Notes: generated by a model not told the origin, from the letters alone. 64,000 nucleotides of DNA from Dysidea avara (GCF_963678975.1 NC_089279.1:30964660-31028659); one strand, 5' to 3'. Shown: positions 46,080 to 56,501, numbered from the stretch's first letter. Numbers and translations are program-made.

Positions 46080-47614
46080 TATAGGGATCCTTGGTAGAGG
46101 CAATGTCTGACAGAACGAAAAATATAAGGAATGCTAAACCCAGAGGAGCTTTTAAGAGACCATTAGATGCTGATGATAGTGGCATAGAAGTAGTGAAGAA
46201 GCCTAGACCTGAATTTAAACAATTTCCTAAACTCCTGGAACCACCAGTTGTACCGGTAGGAGAAGATGAGCACTCCTACAAAAGGCACATGCAACTTTTG
46301 AAGCATGAAGAGGGGAAGATCTCGCCTGATACACATGTGATCAACAGTCTTATGACAAAAACATATGCATTAAGACGCCAGAAAATCCTAAAGGAACATC
46401 AACCAATCAAGGAATTATTGAAGGATTGCCCATCCATAAAAAGGTGTAATCAGGTAAATTGCAATTGACTCCTATGTATATAGATTTTACATAATACTCA
46501 TGATAAAACCTTGTGTGCATATTAGATTTTGGCTGAGCTTAATCGCATTGTCCAAAGAAGAGAGGCTACAAAAGAAATGAAAGAGATTTGGATGAATACC
46601 ATTCCAAAGATAATTGCTGTTGCCAATGAAGAAGGTAACCCACATCTGAGGGTTCTTTGTGATGAAGCAAAAGCACCTATTTCGGAAGGTACAATAGTTC
46701 ACATTGCCAAATGTTCTTAATCCACACATGCATATAGTTTCCAGATAGGCACCGGCCGATTATGCCGGCATAATTTAAAGCATAATAGGTGACCAAAAGC
46801 ATCAAGCATAATGCCAGCATAATAGGGACGATGTTTGAAAAATTAATTAAATGCGCAATACGCGTGCCTGAAAGAAAGCAAATATTCACTGCCAATGGTA
46901 TTATTTGTGCATTTTATAATCGAAAACACGTAATATAACTTATTAAACCGTTTCTTTGTTGGTTATTCACACTTTGCAGAAATAAGATCGAGATACTCTA
47001 ATACAGCAGTCAGGAAAGACTGATATACTCTAATAAAACAGTCACTTCTAGAGCATAATCTTGATTTTGAAAGCATAATTTTGAGCATAATAGGCTTAAT
47101 TTTTGAGCAATGCTCAAAAGCATAATAGGTAAAATTTCGGGCATAATAGGCCGGTGCCTATTTCCAGATCTATACTGGCCGCATTGATGCTAGCTTACTT
47201 GCTACCCGACACTAGAACAGTGGCCTAGTCAAGTAGACTGATTATTTTCATTTCGGTATGGAAATATATTTGGCTTTACATGCAGCTGTGTAGTTGTATA
47301 TATATTTTTAGGACTTCAGTGATGCTTCAACAGAAGCAAAGAACACAGAATATCCACAGCCTGTTATAATCATCAGGGGGCAGGCAAAAACTCCTAAAGA
47401 TGGATATCTAGTAGTCGAGAACAGGATTATGTCAAGAATTGATTTGACTGATGTGCTGATAATCCTATTTGCTTCCTACTATGTTTTCAACATGCAGTAC
47501 TGCACTGGCTGCACAAATATTTTCTCATTCTTGGAGGTACTGTTTCTGAATGCTCCACCAGTAAAAAGGTCTAAGCTTAAGAACTTCTTGAACAGTTTAG
47601 AGAACATAGAGTGA
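44998..47614 (+). CDS. SAM-domain protein (SAMD3-like type), spliced, two breaks
   Basis: Seven exons: 44998-45100, 45162-45475, 45534-45688, 45762-46017, 46085-46453, 46526-46688, 47312-47614. Exons 1-2 encode a SAM fold (FMQWLTAENEFSESVIESL, ESFVLLTDGDICDMVKPIG, RRKLIAKRDEL), a protein-interaction module. Later exons give YKALPTKEEYQSVALQVIEK then YPFLRSKSGS, a basic block (KPRGAFKRPL, VVKKPRPEF), VGEDEHSYKRHMQLLKHEE, VINSLMTKTYALRRQKIL, LAELNRIVQRRE, and a C-terminal ASYYVFNMQY...FLEVLFLNAPP. This order resembles uncharacterised SAMD3-like proteins of fish and invertebrates (memory, unverified). Exon 3 has an in-frame TAA (45642-45644) with the frame open on both sides. The exon 6/7 junction is off by 1 nt. 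A hAT-like element (46746) sits in the last intron. Possibly a decayed gene. Confidence 0.7.
46030..46078. repeat. (TA)n microsatellite in a SAM-gene intron
   Basis: About 19 TA units directly upstream of the acceptor of exon 5. Confidence 0.9.
46746..47160. mobile_element. 445-bp hAT-like family, copy D (intronic)
   Basis: 415 bp. Ends TAGGCACCGGCCGATTATGC and GCATAATAGGCCGGTGCCTA. Flanked by a perfect 8-bp duplication TTTCCAGA (46738-46745 and 47161-47168). Two motif copies at about 46993-47013 and 47023-47043. It lies in the last intron of the SAM gene. Its ends differ from copies A-C, so it is a separate subfamily, shared with the debris at 22205. Confidence 0.95.
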
Positions 47615-48066
47615 TGATGGCCAGTAAACATGGACAGTGACATACATTTAGCAATAGCATAGCATTTGAACTTTATTATTAACTATTGTACAATTTTCTT
47701 GAAAAGTTAAAGAGTCAAATTTATCTAAAGATTATAGTTCATAGCAATTGAGTAGATCACTGCATGTAGCTCATGACAACTATAATTACTAATTATATAT
47801 AAGAAGTTATGTGTCCATGTATTGATCAAGATATCAGCACAGTAAGTACATATAGTACAAGATCTGCAAGGAGTCAGCTAGGATAACAAAAGTAATTATA
47901 TAAGCCAGCTAATTGTGTAATCTTACATGCACATGCACACACACACAAGAATTTAAGGGTTTCACTTTCAGAATTTCAGTTTTTAAAAAAAATATTTTGG
48001 TCGGAATTAAAAATATATAATGGAAATCCATTACAGTGGCCATGAGCTTGCAAAAAAACTTCACAA
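47615..48066. other. spacer between SAM gene and third gene
   Basis: AT-rich, with no exon recognised; probably 3' untranslated sequence and spacer. Confidence 0.4.
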
Positions 48067-48362
48067 ACAAGTATAAGAAAAAATTTGGAATTTTAAATTA
48101 GATTAGGGACAGTGTATAATGCTGCATTAAAAAGTACTGAAACAAGCTGGATCGGTCCAAATACTGTAAAACAATAAGAAATGAATATCCCTACTGTACA
48201 TGTGCATTGAGTGTAGCACAGTAGGGATATTCACTTCTTATTGTTTTACAGTATTTGGACATTACATACTACTCCGATCCAGCTTGTTACAGTACTTTTT
48301 ATTGCAGCATTATACACTGTCCCTAATCTAATTTAAAATTCCATTTTTTTTCTTATACTTGT
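48067..48362. repeat. foldback element, AAAAAGTACTGAAACAAG family (copy 5)
   Basis: 296 bp. Ends ACAAGTATAAGAAAA and inverse. Core AAAAAGTACTGAAACAAG then CTGGATCGG. The arms repeat ACTGTAAAACAATAAGAA and TATCCCTACTGTAC in inverse. It lies just upstream of the first visible exon of the third gene and shares outer ends with copy 4. Confidence 0.92.
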
Positions 48363-48391
48363 TATTATTATTATACATCTATACTGTGTAG

Positions 48392-49338
48392 TGTGAGGTG
48401 AGACATAAAGGGTCAGAAATGTCAACAATTTGCAGGAAATGTGCAAAACTGAGAAGAGAGAAAAGAGCTAAATATCTAAATAAAGTCCATTCAATGCTGA
48501 TGTTTGGAACAGAAATAGCTTTAAAGAAAATAGAAGAACCAGGAGGATTTACGAAAGGTTCAAAAGTATATGAGATATAATTATATGATAACCCCATCAT
48601 ACAGGTAGGCCATATGATAGCTTGGAAAGCCGACAGAAGAGAAAACGAAGAGGTCAGTTTACTGCTTGTTTGACTAATAGCACTGCTTGCTTTCAAAACA
48701 TTGGAGTCAGAACAGTTTCAGCAACACTGCAAGCCTCTGCTGGAAATAAAATTGTAATTCCATTGGCAGAAGGAGCAGAAAACAAAGACCCTGAGCAGCC
48801 TGAATCCACAGAAAAGAATAAACTAATGCAAATTGCTCAAGTTACTTTAAAGCACAAAATTTCAAATAAAAGTTACCATGAGCTAACACAGATATGTCCA
48901 AAGTTACAGTAACAAGATCACACAAGGTAATTGTGAGCATGTTGTAATGACTATATATGGCCATTGACTCTCTGGCAGGTCAAAGCATATAAGAAAAGTA
49001 TACGTGTGTCAACTATTAACAGAACTCCTGGAACCTATGAAGTAGCGCAATTCAATTGTAAGGACATAGTTTGGGAAATGGTTGAGTTGGAGGTATGAAT
49101 ATGTATTGAATGTTACAGCTATTACATATTTTTTTTGTAATAGATATATAGGAACTCAGTTACTCATGATGAAGACCTAGACCACAGAGTTATGCACATG
49201 TATACACATTTCGATAGATGGGGCAAAGTACAGTATAGACATTCAAACTATTGTCTCTTAACAGCTTCATTGATTGGTGACAACTATACCCTTTGTAGTG
49301 ATGGTAGATGTGAAATGAGTCGTGGACAGTCCATTTAG
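48392..49338 (+). CDS. unrecognised spliced gene, four exons, one break
   Basis: Exons 48392-48557, 48605-48926, 48979-49092 and 49144-49338 join in frame except within exon 2. They encode MSTICRKCAKLRREKRAK, LKKIEEPGGFT, then across the first junction KGRPYDSLESRQKRKRRGQ (basic, possible nuclear signal), KLMQIAQVTLKHKISNKSYH, KAYKKSIRVSTINRTPGTYE, and finally RWGKVQYRHSNYCLLTASL and GRCEMSRGQSI with TAG. The KGRPxxxxESRxxRKRR segment followed by a short helical LxxxxLKxxxxxxSYHEL block resembles uncharacterised multi-copy proteins of cnidarians and other invertebrates (memory only). The frame is broken near 48910 (TAA after CPKLQ, RSHK in another frame). Start: the ATG at 48419 or an upstream exon. 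Function unknown. Confidence 0.55.
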
Positions 49339-49660
49339 TGTATGTATATCCATAATAGCTATGTCAGATAGTGCATGATATGTTTTGATCATTATTATAT
49401 ATGTGACTGGAGTAGTAAAAGCACCAGAGAGTTATAGCACCATTGCTGAAGCATTTGGGGAGATCAGTTAACAAGTCAATGAAATGATAGCAAATCCTAT
49501 CATAGATGTGGATGAAGTAGCATACAATAAGGAGTTCTACCTATGCATGCTCTGATTACAAAGTGTGTAGCTATACAGTTTGCATGGTCTATAAAATGGA
49601 CATGCATGCATGCATTGCAAGCCCAGACAGAACCACACTGTTAAAATATGAGTGTAATGG
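49339..49660. other. 3' flank of the third gene
   Basis: No exon recognised; possibly untranslated sequence of the third gene. Confidence 0.35.
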
Positions 49661-49664
49661 CAAC

Positions 49665-50045
49665 ACAATTTGGAGTGTCTGCTTGCATGTTTATATTCAA
49701 CCAGGGGTGGGTGTTAAAATGAGTGTTACTGAAGCACTCCAAGATGCTACTGATGCACTCCAAGATGTTACTATAGCACTTTCACTGTGCTGGAGTAGCA
49801 CACCTAGTGTGTGTTGGCAGCCTTCACTGTTAAAAAAGGATGCTGTTGTAACACTTTAGAGTGTCCACCTGCATGTTTAAATTCAACAAGGACGGAGTGC
49901 TAAAATCCATGTCATTGCAGCACCCTTCAGTGTACAGACAGCACTTTCGTGTGTAACTACTACACCTTTTGGAGTGTTCACTTATATTTCTAAATTCACA
50001 AGTGCTAAAATATGTGTCACCATAGCACTCAAGCATGTTCTTATA
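49665..50045. repeat. degenerate tandem repeat, long unit
   Basis: Three diverged units each beginning TTTGGAGTGT or TTAGAGTGTCC, then a TTTATATTCAAC-like block, then GTGTTAAAATGAGTGT and GCACTCCAAG. Unit starts near 49671, 49856 and 49966. The second half of the unit repeats GCACT blocks internally. Confidence 0.65.
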
Positions 50046-50085
50046 GCACTATGTTCGATTAATTGAGCACTAGTACTTGTACATA

Positions 50086-50719
50086 TGTGACCCAGTCTGG
50101 GAAAACCGGACTTATCACCTATTTAAAAGTATCGAGAAACACCGGTTTTAAGTATTTAGTGTGTTGTAGCTCGCCAATGGTTGAAGCTTTGTGCACCAAA
50201 TTTTAACACATTTTACACCAATTCCTTACCTTCCAGAGCATCCACTATGCAAGTAGCCAACAACTAAGTTTCCCACCATTTTAGATAGTTTTTAAACCGA
50301 GGTTGACTGTATCAGGTAAGCTGCAAATTGGGTGGGAGACGGGGGCCCTGGAAGGCGGGAAAGATGGTGTTCAAAAATTGAAAAGGAAGGCGTGGGGATG
50401 CATTAGGCCAAGTTTTGGGCCACTGAAGTCTCATAACTGGCTAAAATGAAAGGAAATTTACAGCAGAGGTACTTATTCAACACCACAGAGCTGTACGGCC
50501 ACATACAGTCATCCCCAGGCTGACCAGAGCTCCATTAAGGCCCCACACCGCACGTACGGATCGCCACTGGGTTTGGGAAAAGCAGCCAGCAAAACCAGAC
50601 CACTCAAGTCAAACTGATTATTTTTTATTGTGGAATTAGGCATGTAGCTTTGTGTCCTGGGTGAAAAATTGAATCTGCTGACATGGGTGATAAAACCGGT
50701 TTTCTCAGACTGGGTCACA
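50086..50719. mobile_element. TGTGACCC-TIR element, copy 3 (intact)
   Basis: 634 bp. Ends TGTGACCCAGTCTGGGAAAA and the inverse, flanked by TA. Serves as the empty-site reference for the two hAT insertions in copy 2. Confidence 0.88.
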
Positions 50720-51100
50720 TATAATATTCAATTCTATATTCACAGCATACAAACATATTTAGAAAAGAATAACAGTTGTGATAACTTAAATAAAGTTTAA
50801 GTTATTAAACACAGTTAATGTTGTGAAGCGTAGGCTGCGCAAGTACCCAAAATATTAGCATGCAACAGTGGGCTCTAATAAGAACAACGCATGCGCAACA
50901 AAGTGAGCAGAACACGTTGGCAGTAATTCATACCTGTTGTAACAAATCTTCCCACCCTGTCCCTACCCACTGAACAGTTCACAAACTTCACTACACACAG
51001 GTACTCTATGTTAATTGGCATGGTATGCTGGCAGTTAAAAAATTCTAGTCAGTATCCCATTATCAATAGTGGTACTTACATACATATGTAGTGTAAGCAG
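50720..51100. other. gene-free stretch
   Basis: No exon or repeat recognised. Confidence 0.4.
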
Positions 51101-51531
51101 TAGGGCTGAGCGATACTGCCATTTTAGTATCACGATCGATACTAAAGCCACTATTCACGATACTGAATATTTCACGATACTTACAAATAAGTCAATCATA
51201 GCTGGTGCTACATAGCATATTGCTCAGCATTCCTGCTGGAAGTCCTTATAGGTGATAACAAACTAGCCACTATCATCCTTGTTTACAGTAACAGTTATTG
51301 TAACACATGCTTTGAGGTTGTTATGGTGTTCACACCTCTCTGCAGGGGAAACCAGATGGGTGGACTTTATCATTTACAAGAATTCTTAGCCTAGTACTGC
51401 ATAACAAATGGATTTTTAATGACAGTAATGTACAGGCATGGTGTCACGATAGTTAATAACAAAATATCGCGATATCGATACTTTCAAAACATCGCGATAT
51501 ATCGCTAAAACGGTAGTATCGCTCAGCCCTG
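51101..51531. mobile_element. hAT-like MITE with GCGATA ends
   Basis: 431 bp. Starts TAGGGCTGAGCGATACTGCC and ends with the inverse of CAGGGCTGAGCGATACTACC. Flanked by a perfect 8-bp duplication GTAAGCAG (51093-51100 and 51532-51539). Subterminal TCGCGATATCG-type palindromes are present. Confidence 0.93.
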
Positions 51532-51839
51532 GTAAGCAGTGGAGCAAGCTAAGTAGACACATAATGTTGTTGTTGTACTCTAAACATTTACATGAAAGAC
51601 TGTACTATCATATGCATTTTGTTGCGAGTTCTTCAGCTGTAGGTCTGACTGGATTCCTTCACTGTGCCAGCCTTGATTCCTTCACCGTGCTAGCTGCTAC
51701 CACAAGTAGAGATTGCTATTGAGGGATGCTCGCAGTTCAAATCTTTGTCATGCTGTTTTATCCTGCCTGCAGTCACAGACAAGCCCCTCCAGTTCAGAGT
51801 GCCATCAGGAAATTGGGTTGCTAACAGCTGCTTGCCTCT

Positions 51840-52272
51840 CCCATCCAGATCAGTATCAGGAGACGCTCTTCCAACCAGATTACTAGCTGAAGATGCTCTC
51901 CCATCCAGATCATTATTAGGAGACGCTCTCTCATTCAAACTGCCAACTAGAGATGCTCTCCCAACCAGATTGCTAGCTGGATACACTCTCCCATCCAGAT
52001 CACTACCAGGAGACGCTCTCCCAACCAGATCACTAGCTGAAGATGCTCTCCCATCCAGATCATTATTAGGAGACACTCTCCCATTCAAATCGCCAACTAG
52101 AGACTCTCTCCCAACCAGATCACTAGCTGAAGATGCTCTCCCATCCAGATCAGTATTAGGAGAAGCTCTCTCATTCAAATTGCTAACTAGAGATGCACTC
52201 CCAACCAGATTGCTAGCTGGAGATGCTTTCCCATCCAGATCAGTATTAGGAGACACTCTCCCATCCACAAGA
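51840..52272. repeat. 30-bp minisatellite with higher-order 90-bp pattern
   Basis: About 14 units of GCTCTCCCATCCAGATCATT followed by a 10-nt variable end. Three unit types (CCATCCAGAT, CATTCAAACT, CCAACCAGAT) recur in order. Since 30 is divisible by three, both strands are open: minus 52340-51690 gives LDGRASSASDLVGRASL-like repeats, plus 51745-52290 gives ALPTRSLAEDALPSRS-like repeats. No flanking coding context supports either. Confidence 0.85.
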
Positions 52273-52469
52273 AGACACTCTCTGTCATGAGCACTATCAA
52301 ACATTTCCCAGCTATAGAGTACCAACCAGCTAACCACCATAGAGAGACCTCAGTGCTACTATCACGTGTCAATGCTATTTCACACAGTGCCACTCTCAAC
52401 AGTGGACATTGACAACTCTGAAAGAAACCGTCACGTCCTGACCATTGTACCACCTGCGCACAGGTGTTG

Positions 52470-52640
52470 ATGCTGTCATCACAATCTGGCACCTACACAT
52501 AGGTGTTGATGCTGTCATCACAATCTGGCACCTGCGCACAGGTGTTTGATGCTGTCATCACAATCTGGCACCTGCACACAGGTGTTGATGCTGTCATCAC
52601 AATCTGGCACCTGCGCACAGGTGTTGATGCTGTCACAATC
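52470..52640. repeat. 39-bp minisatellite
   Basis: Four to five units of CACAGGTGTTGATGCTGTCA then TCACAATCTGGCACCTGCG, nearly identical. Confidence 0.95.
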
Positions 52641-52984
52641 TGGCTAAAGCCACGTGACACAAATTAGTGGTGACCCGCAGGTCAACACATCACCTACTGC
52701 TGCTATAAGCAGTTCGTCCATTCTCCTTAGAGGAGTCTGAGACAGCCAGGGGGCCTCACTTAGGATATCTGCCTTATCCACTAGGTTCTCCCGTTTGCCT
52801 CTATTGTAAAGAGTTTAGGACAGAGACGCTTCTCTGCTCTAAACTCTTTCATTACCCAAGCATCAATAAACCAAAAGTACTTCCTACTTTGGCCCCGCTA
52901 GAATTACATAACTTTGCCTAGGCCATATACCATGGCAGATGAGGCCCCCTGGCACTTACCAAACTCCCTCCTCAATCAATGGAT
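52641..52984 (+). other. possible LTR-element leader or ncRNA with strong hairpin
   Basis: A GC-richer block. The hairpin at 52808-52849 pairs AAAGAGTTTAG with CTAAACTCTTT and, inside, CAGAGA with TCTCTG around a 4-nt loop. An AATAAA lies about 18 bases later (52866-52871). A short frame (ATGGCAGATGAGGCCCCCTGG, 52932) stops after 23 codons. This resembles the R region of an LTR element, but no second LTR or pol frame is seen, so the call is weak. Confidence 0.3.
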
Positions 52985-54918
52985 TGCTGGAGGTGAAGAA
53001 TGAAGATCCGAGGAACAGAGCACGTAAATAAGTGAGTGGTAGCATAACTAAACATTAATTGTGTCTGTCACTTTCTATATGTGTCCATGTATATAGTTCT
53101 TCCATGAGAGAGGCAGGTCAGAAAGGGGTGAAGATTACAAAAGTGATCTGCAAAAAACAACAAAGATGATAAATACACTTTGCTTTGTATGCTGTAAAGT
53201 GAATTTTTGGTCATGCTAAGTATTATATATTTCGAACACAAACGGTACCGATTCAATCACTTATATTAATTTTATGTTTTTATTGACAATGTCACATGCA
53301 TTAATGCACAGTTTTTAGATAGTCCATTAAACAAGTGGTATTCTAGTGCTGTAAAGCATAATTATCACTTTCAAGGGGAAAATATATATACACAGGTATG
53401 CAGCTCCAACAACGTTAAAAATATTAACAAGTTTATGACAATAATTGTATTACTGACCTGAATAAGTCTTTGCATTGCTTTGAGACATACTTGTGGTCAA
53501 CACCAACAGCTGTGAAACTGCAAACACATTGTACTGTAGTTCAACAATACTAAGCTTTCCTTACCTGTGATCACTTCCTATAGGCAGAGCTGCAGTTGGT
53601 AGGTATCCAGTTCAGTAGTCGCGAGCCATACCGTCACCGTGACTGCCCTGCCATAGCTTGGTTTGCTATAGTACAGCAACGGTACAATTTTTGGTAAACA
53701 AGCAATGGAAAAGTCTTGCCTCTTGACTTCTGGTTCCCTATCTGCTCTGAACCGAGTCGCTCTGCATGGCAGTGATTATAACTATAAGTCATCATCGCAG
53801 CTATACATACTTCGTCTAACCTGTCTTTCACTCAAAATAGCTCCATGTTAAGTTCGTCTGTATTGAAGGCCTCTAAAATTAATTACCATCATACTAGCTA
53901 TGGCTTTGATTTTCCGTGTAGCTGCTTTGGAAACATTTCCTTACAGTTTAATAATAGACCCCAGTGGTAAGGTTAGGAGTTACACAGTAATGTGGAGGCA
54001 TTTTTGTTAGTCATCCTCCAGTTTTGTCATCAAACACCTGTCAGGTAGCTAACTAGCTACAGTGTAGCTAACTAGCACCTTGCATACAGTACTACAGCCC
54101 AAAGAGTGCCTCCAAATGACATCTTTAATAATGTGTGATTTAAAAAATTTCCTGGGGTGTGGCCCCAGACTAAGCCTTACCACTTTCAGTTTTACTCTGA
54201 TGCCCCTGTATTCACATACAGAGTTTTGAATCAGTTAAATTTCTATTATAATGAAATTAATGAATTACTTTGGAATTCCTGAAATATATTGCTATGTGCT
54301 GCTAAGGATGCATATTTAAACAACTGCTCCAAACAACACGTTACACACAGAAGTATCTTCTCAGCTGTTTCTCTGTCTATGGTATTGTTCTTTGAAAATT
54401 CTCCTGACAAAACCTCTGGGCTGCTCTTTATTTTCGTTCACGTAAGTACAGGTCACACGCACTTTTAAATGAAAAGATGTGCATTTCCTGGTAGCCTATG
54501 AGGACTACCATAGTGTTTTTCAGTTGTAAAATGCCTGAAAAGTCCACTAGGAAAGCCGGTCTTGAAGTCTGTGGAGAGTTGCTACACTCAGTTTTAAACT
54601 AGGAAAAGAACCTAGCCCACCTTCGAGCTAAAGCTCACCTGTGTGAAGTTTATTAGAGGCTTTGTTTATCTGTATACAAGCTACTTTTACCACGTAATGG
54701 TTTGCTCAAATGGGTGTGTACAGACAAATAAACATAGATAGGTAGAGTCACATACACATGCACACACACATACTCATGCATGCACATTAAAGAAAATATC
54801 AGTAAACCACCACCTGAAGGCTGGCCGTCAGCACGCACCTATTTGTCATGGATATTACATCCAGAAATTGTAATGTTACTTCTTTTTAATGCACATTGCA
54901 TCTAGCTTGTGATTGGCT
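52985..54918. other. gene-free stretch
   Basis: No exon recognised on either strand. Short ACAC/GTGT-rich stretch near 54745-54790. A segment near 54500-54560 (TAGCCTATGAGGACTACCAT...GTTTTTCAGTTGTAAAATG) resembles 62430-62490 in the opposite orientation, a dispersed repeat. Confidence 0.4.
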
Positions 54919-54927
54919 GCAATTTTG

Positions 54928-55295
54928 TAGTCTCGCGTGGCCAGACCGCTTATCTATTGGAAATTATAAGCGCCTGCTCGGAAAAGGGTCTGGTCCAGTT
55001 CGAATTGCGTACCGAGATTTTGCGCGTTCGAAGGTAATGATTGCCTAAGTGTCATCCTGCTTGGTTAAAGCCACATGTGTTAAGTCTTAAAGCCTTAAAG
55101 TCACATGTTTCCAATTTAACACCACCGAACTTGGGTGGCCTGAGCTATTTTTCTATGTTCGAACTGGACCAGATGGTGGCCTGAGCTTTTTTTTTTTTAC
55201 ATTCGAACTGGACCTGACCCTTTTCCAAGCAGGCGCTTATAATTTCCAATCTATAAGCGCTGTGGGAGGAAAAGCAGTCTGGTCACGCGAGACTA
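54928..55295. mobile_element. Mutator-like MITE
   Basis: 368 bp. Starts TAGTCTCGCGTGGCCAGAC and ends GTCTGGTCACGCGAGACTA. Flanked by a perfect 9-bp duplication GCAATTTTG (54919-54927 and 55296-55304), the length typical of Mutator-type elements. The inner arms also pair (TTATCTATTGGAAATTATAA, AAGCGCCTGCT, GGTCCAGTTCGAA). Confidence 0.92.
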
Positions 55296-55304
55296 GCAAT
55301 TTTG

Positions 55305-56229
55305 GTCCAGACAGCACTGGAGATGGTGCACGAACAATGTTATAGCATATATAGAGTGGTTTTAAGGCCATAAAACAAAGGTAATATGACCAGTTTAATT
55401 AATTAGATCCATTTCCTTAAATTTTATTCCAACCATAATTCATCGAGATTTGGCCACTAGTTGTTGGAGAATTAGATTTTTCAAAGTCACACTATTCCCC
55501 CCACTACGCCCGGGAGGGGGACATTGATAGTTGCATAACTGATTTTATTTTTTGTTAAAGTTTACACTACGCATATGAAGAAGTTTGTGGAGATTTGCTA
55601 TACTTTTGTTAATGGCAAAAATGCCAGGTGGAACAGGCATGTCCCATACATTTCGATTGAAAAACCATTAAAAAGTGACTCGTGTACTGCCTACCTCGAG
55701 TCTGTTTAGTAACTTTCTGGAATTGATACATGTAGAGCAACTCTCTGTGAGTACGATGATGCCAAAAGAAGTCCAATTCGTGGATATTTAGGCTCGTCAA
55801 AATGGCCTAAACCGACCTGGTGCAGCAAATTTCCCCCATACATTTTGTATTGGGCATTTTGGGGGCATGCAATAAAATGCATAATAACCTGCGACATGTG
55901 ATAGATACCTCAGATTCTGGACCAGATTTGAAAAGAGCAGTAAATAGCAATTAAGATGAGCTATAGTAGAAGGAAATCAGAGCTCGTCATTTTCAGGTTG
56001 AAAATCACTTACTTTTCTATGGCAAAATGAATGGCAGATATTTGGAGGTGGAACACTCAGAGCTATTTTGACGTCTTGACAGACATTAACCTTCACTACA
56101 GTAGTGTTACAATGAAACAACAGCACTGTGAATTAGTTAAGCATGTTAGTTTGCAAAAATTACAGCGTTCTGTGATTAAGCAAAATATGTCCGTTCCATA
56201 CAACACTTCTTCATATGTAGAAATAAGTT
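55305..56229. other. gene-free stretch
   Basis: Nothing recognisable. Confidence 0.4.
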
Positions 56230-56501
56230 CATAGACGACTCTGCAGGGGGGGGGGGGGGGGGGGGGGTGCCCATTGAAAAATAGGTTTTTTTAAATCTTG
56301 GGGAAAGGTATAGTATAGATTGGCATTGTTAATTTTAGCATTTTTCCTGTGTTTAGTGCCAATTTAAAGCGATTTCTAAGCCTTAAAATTGCAAAAATCC
56401 TGCAGCTTCGCAACCCCCAGACCCTCCTAAAATTCTACAGTCATGCAACAACATCCATTCTGTGCCCTCCCTGTATGTCAGGTCTAGAATCGCGGCCAGT
56501 G
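56230..56501. mobile_element. fragment of the 6933-type hAT element, inverted
   Basis: Left end CATAGACGACTCTGCAGGGG and right end GGTCTAGAATCGCGGCCAGTG match the two ends of the element at 6933-9767. Inner text (AAATCTTGGGGAAAGG...TAGATTGGCATTG...GCAAAAATCCTGCAGCTTCG) is the inverse of 9575-9700. This copy lacks the nested long-TIR transposon. A run of 22 G (56246-56267) lies near its left end. Confidence 0.8.

Noticed and set aside
44239-48912. Reassignment of TAA as a sense codon
   Set aside because: The MATH-domain gene and the GPCR both end at TAA where their families would end, so TAA acts as a stop here.
49563-50036. Coding frames in the GCACTCC-rich area
   Set aside because: They follow a degenerate tandem repeat and have no conserved protein pattern.
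52470-52640. Regular repeats considered as a CRISPR array
   Set aside because: The units are contiguous with no unique spacers, and the genome is eukaryotic. It is a minisatellite.
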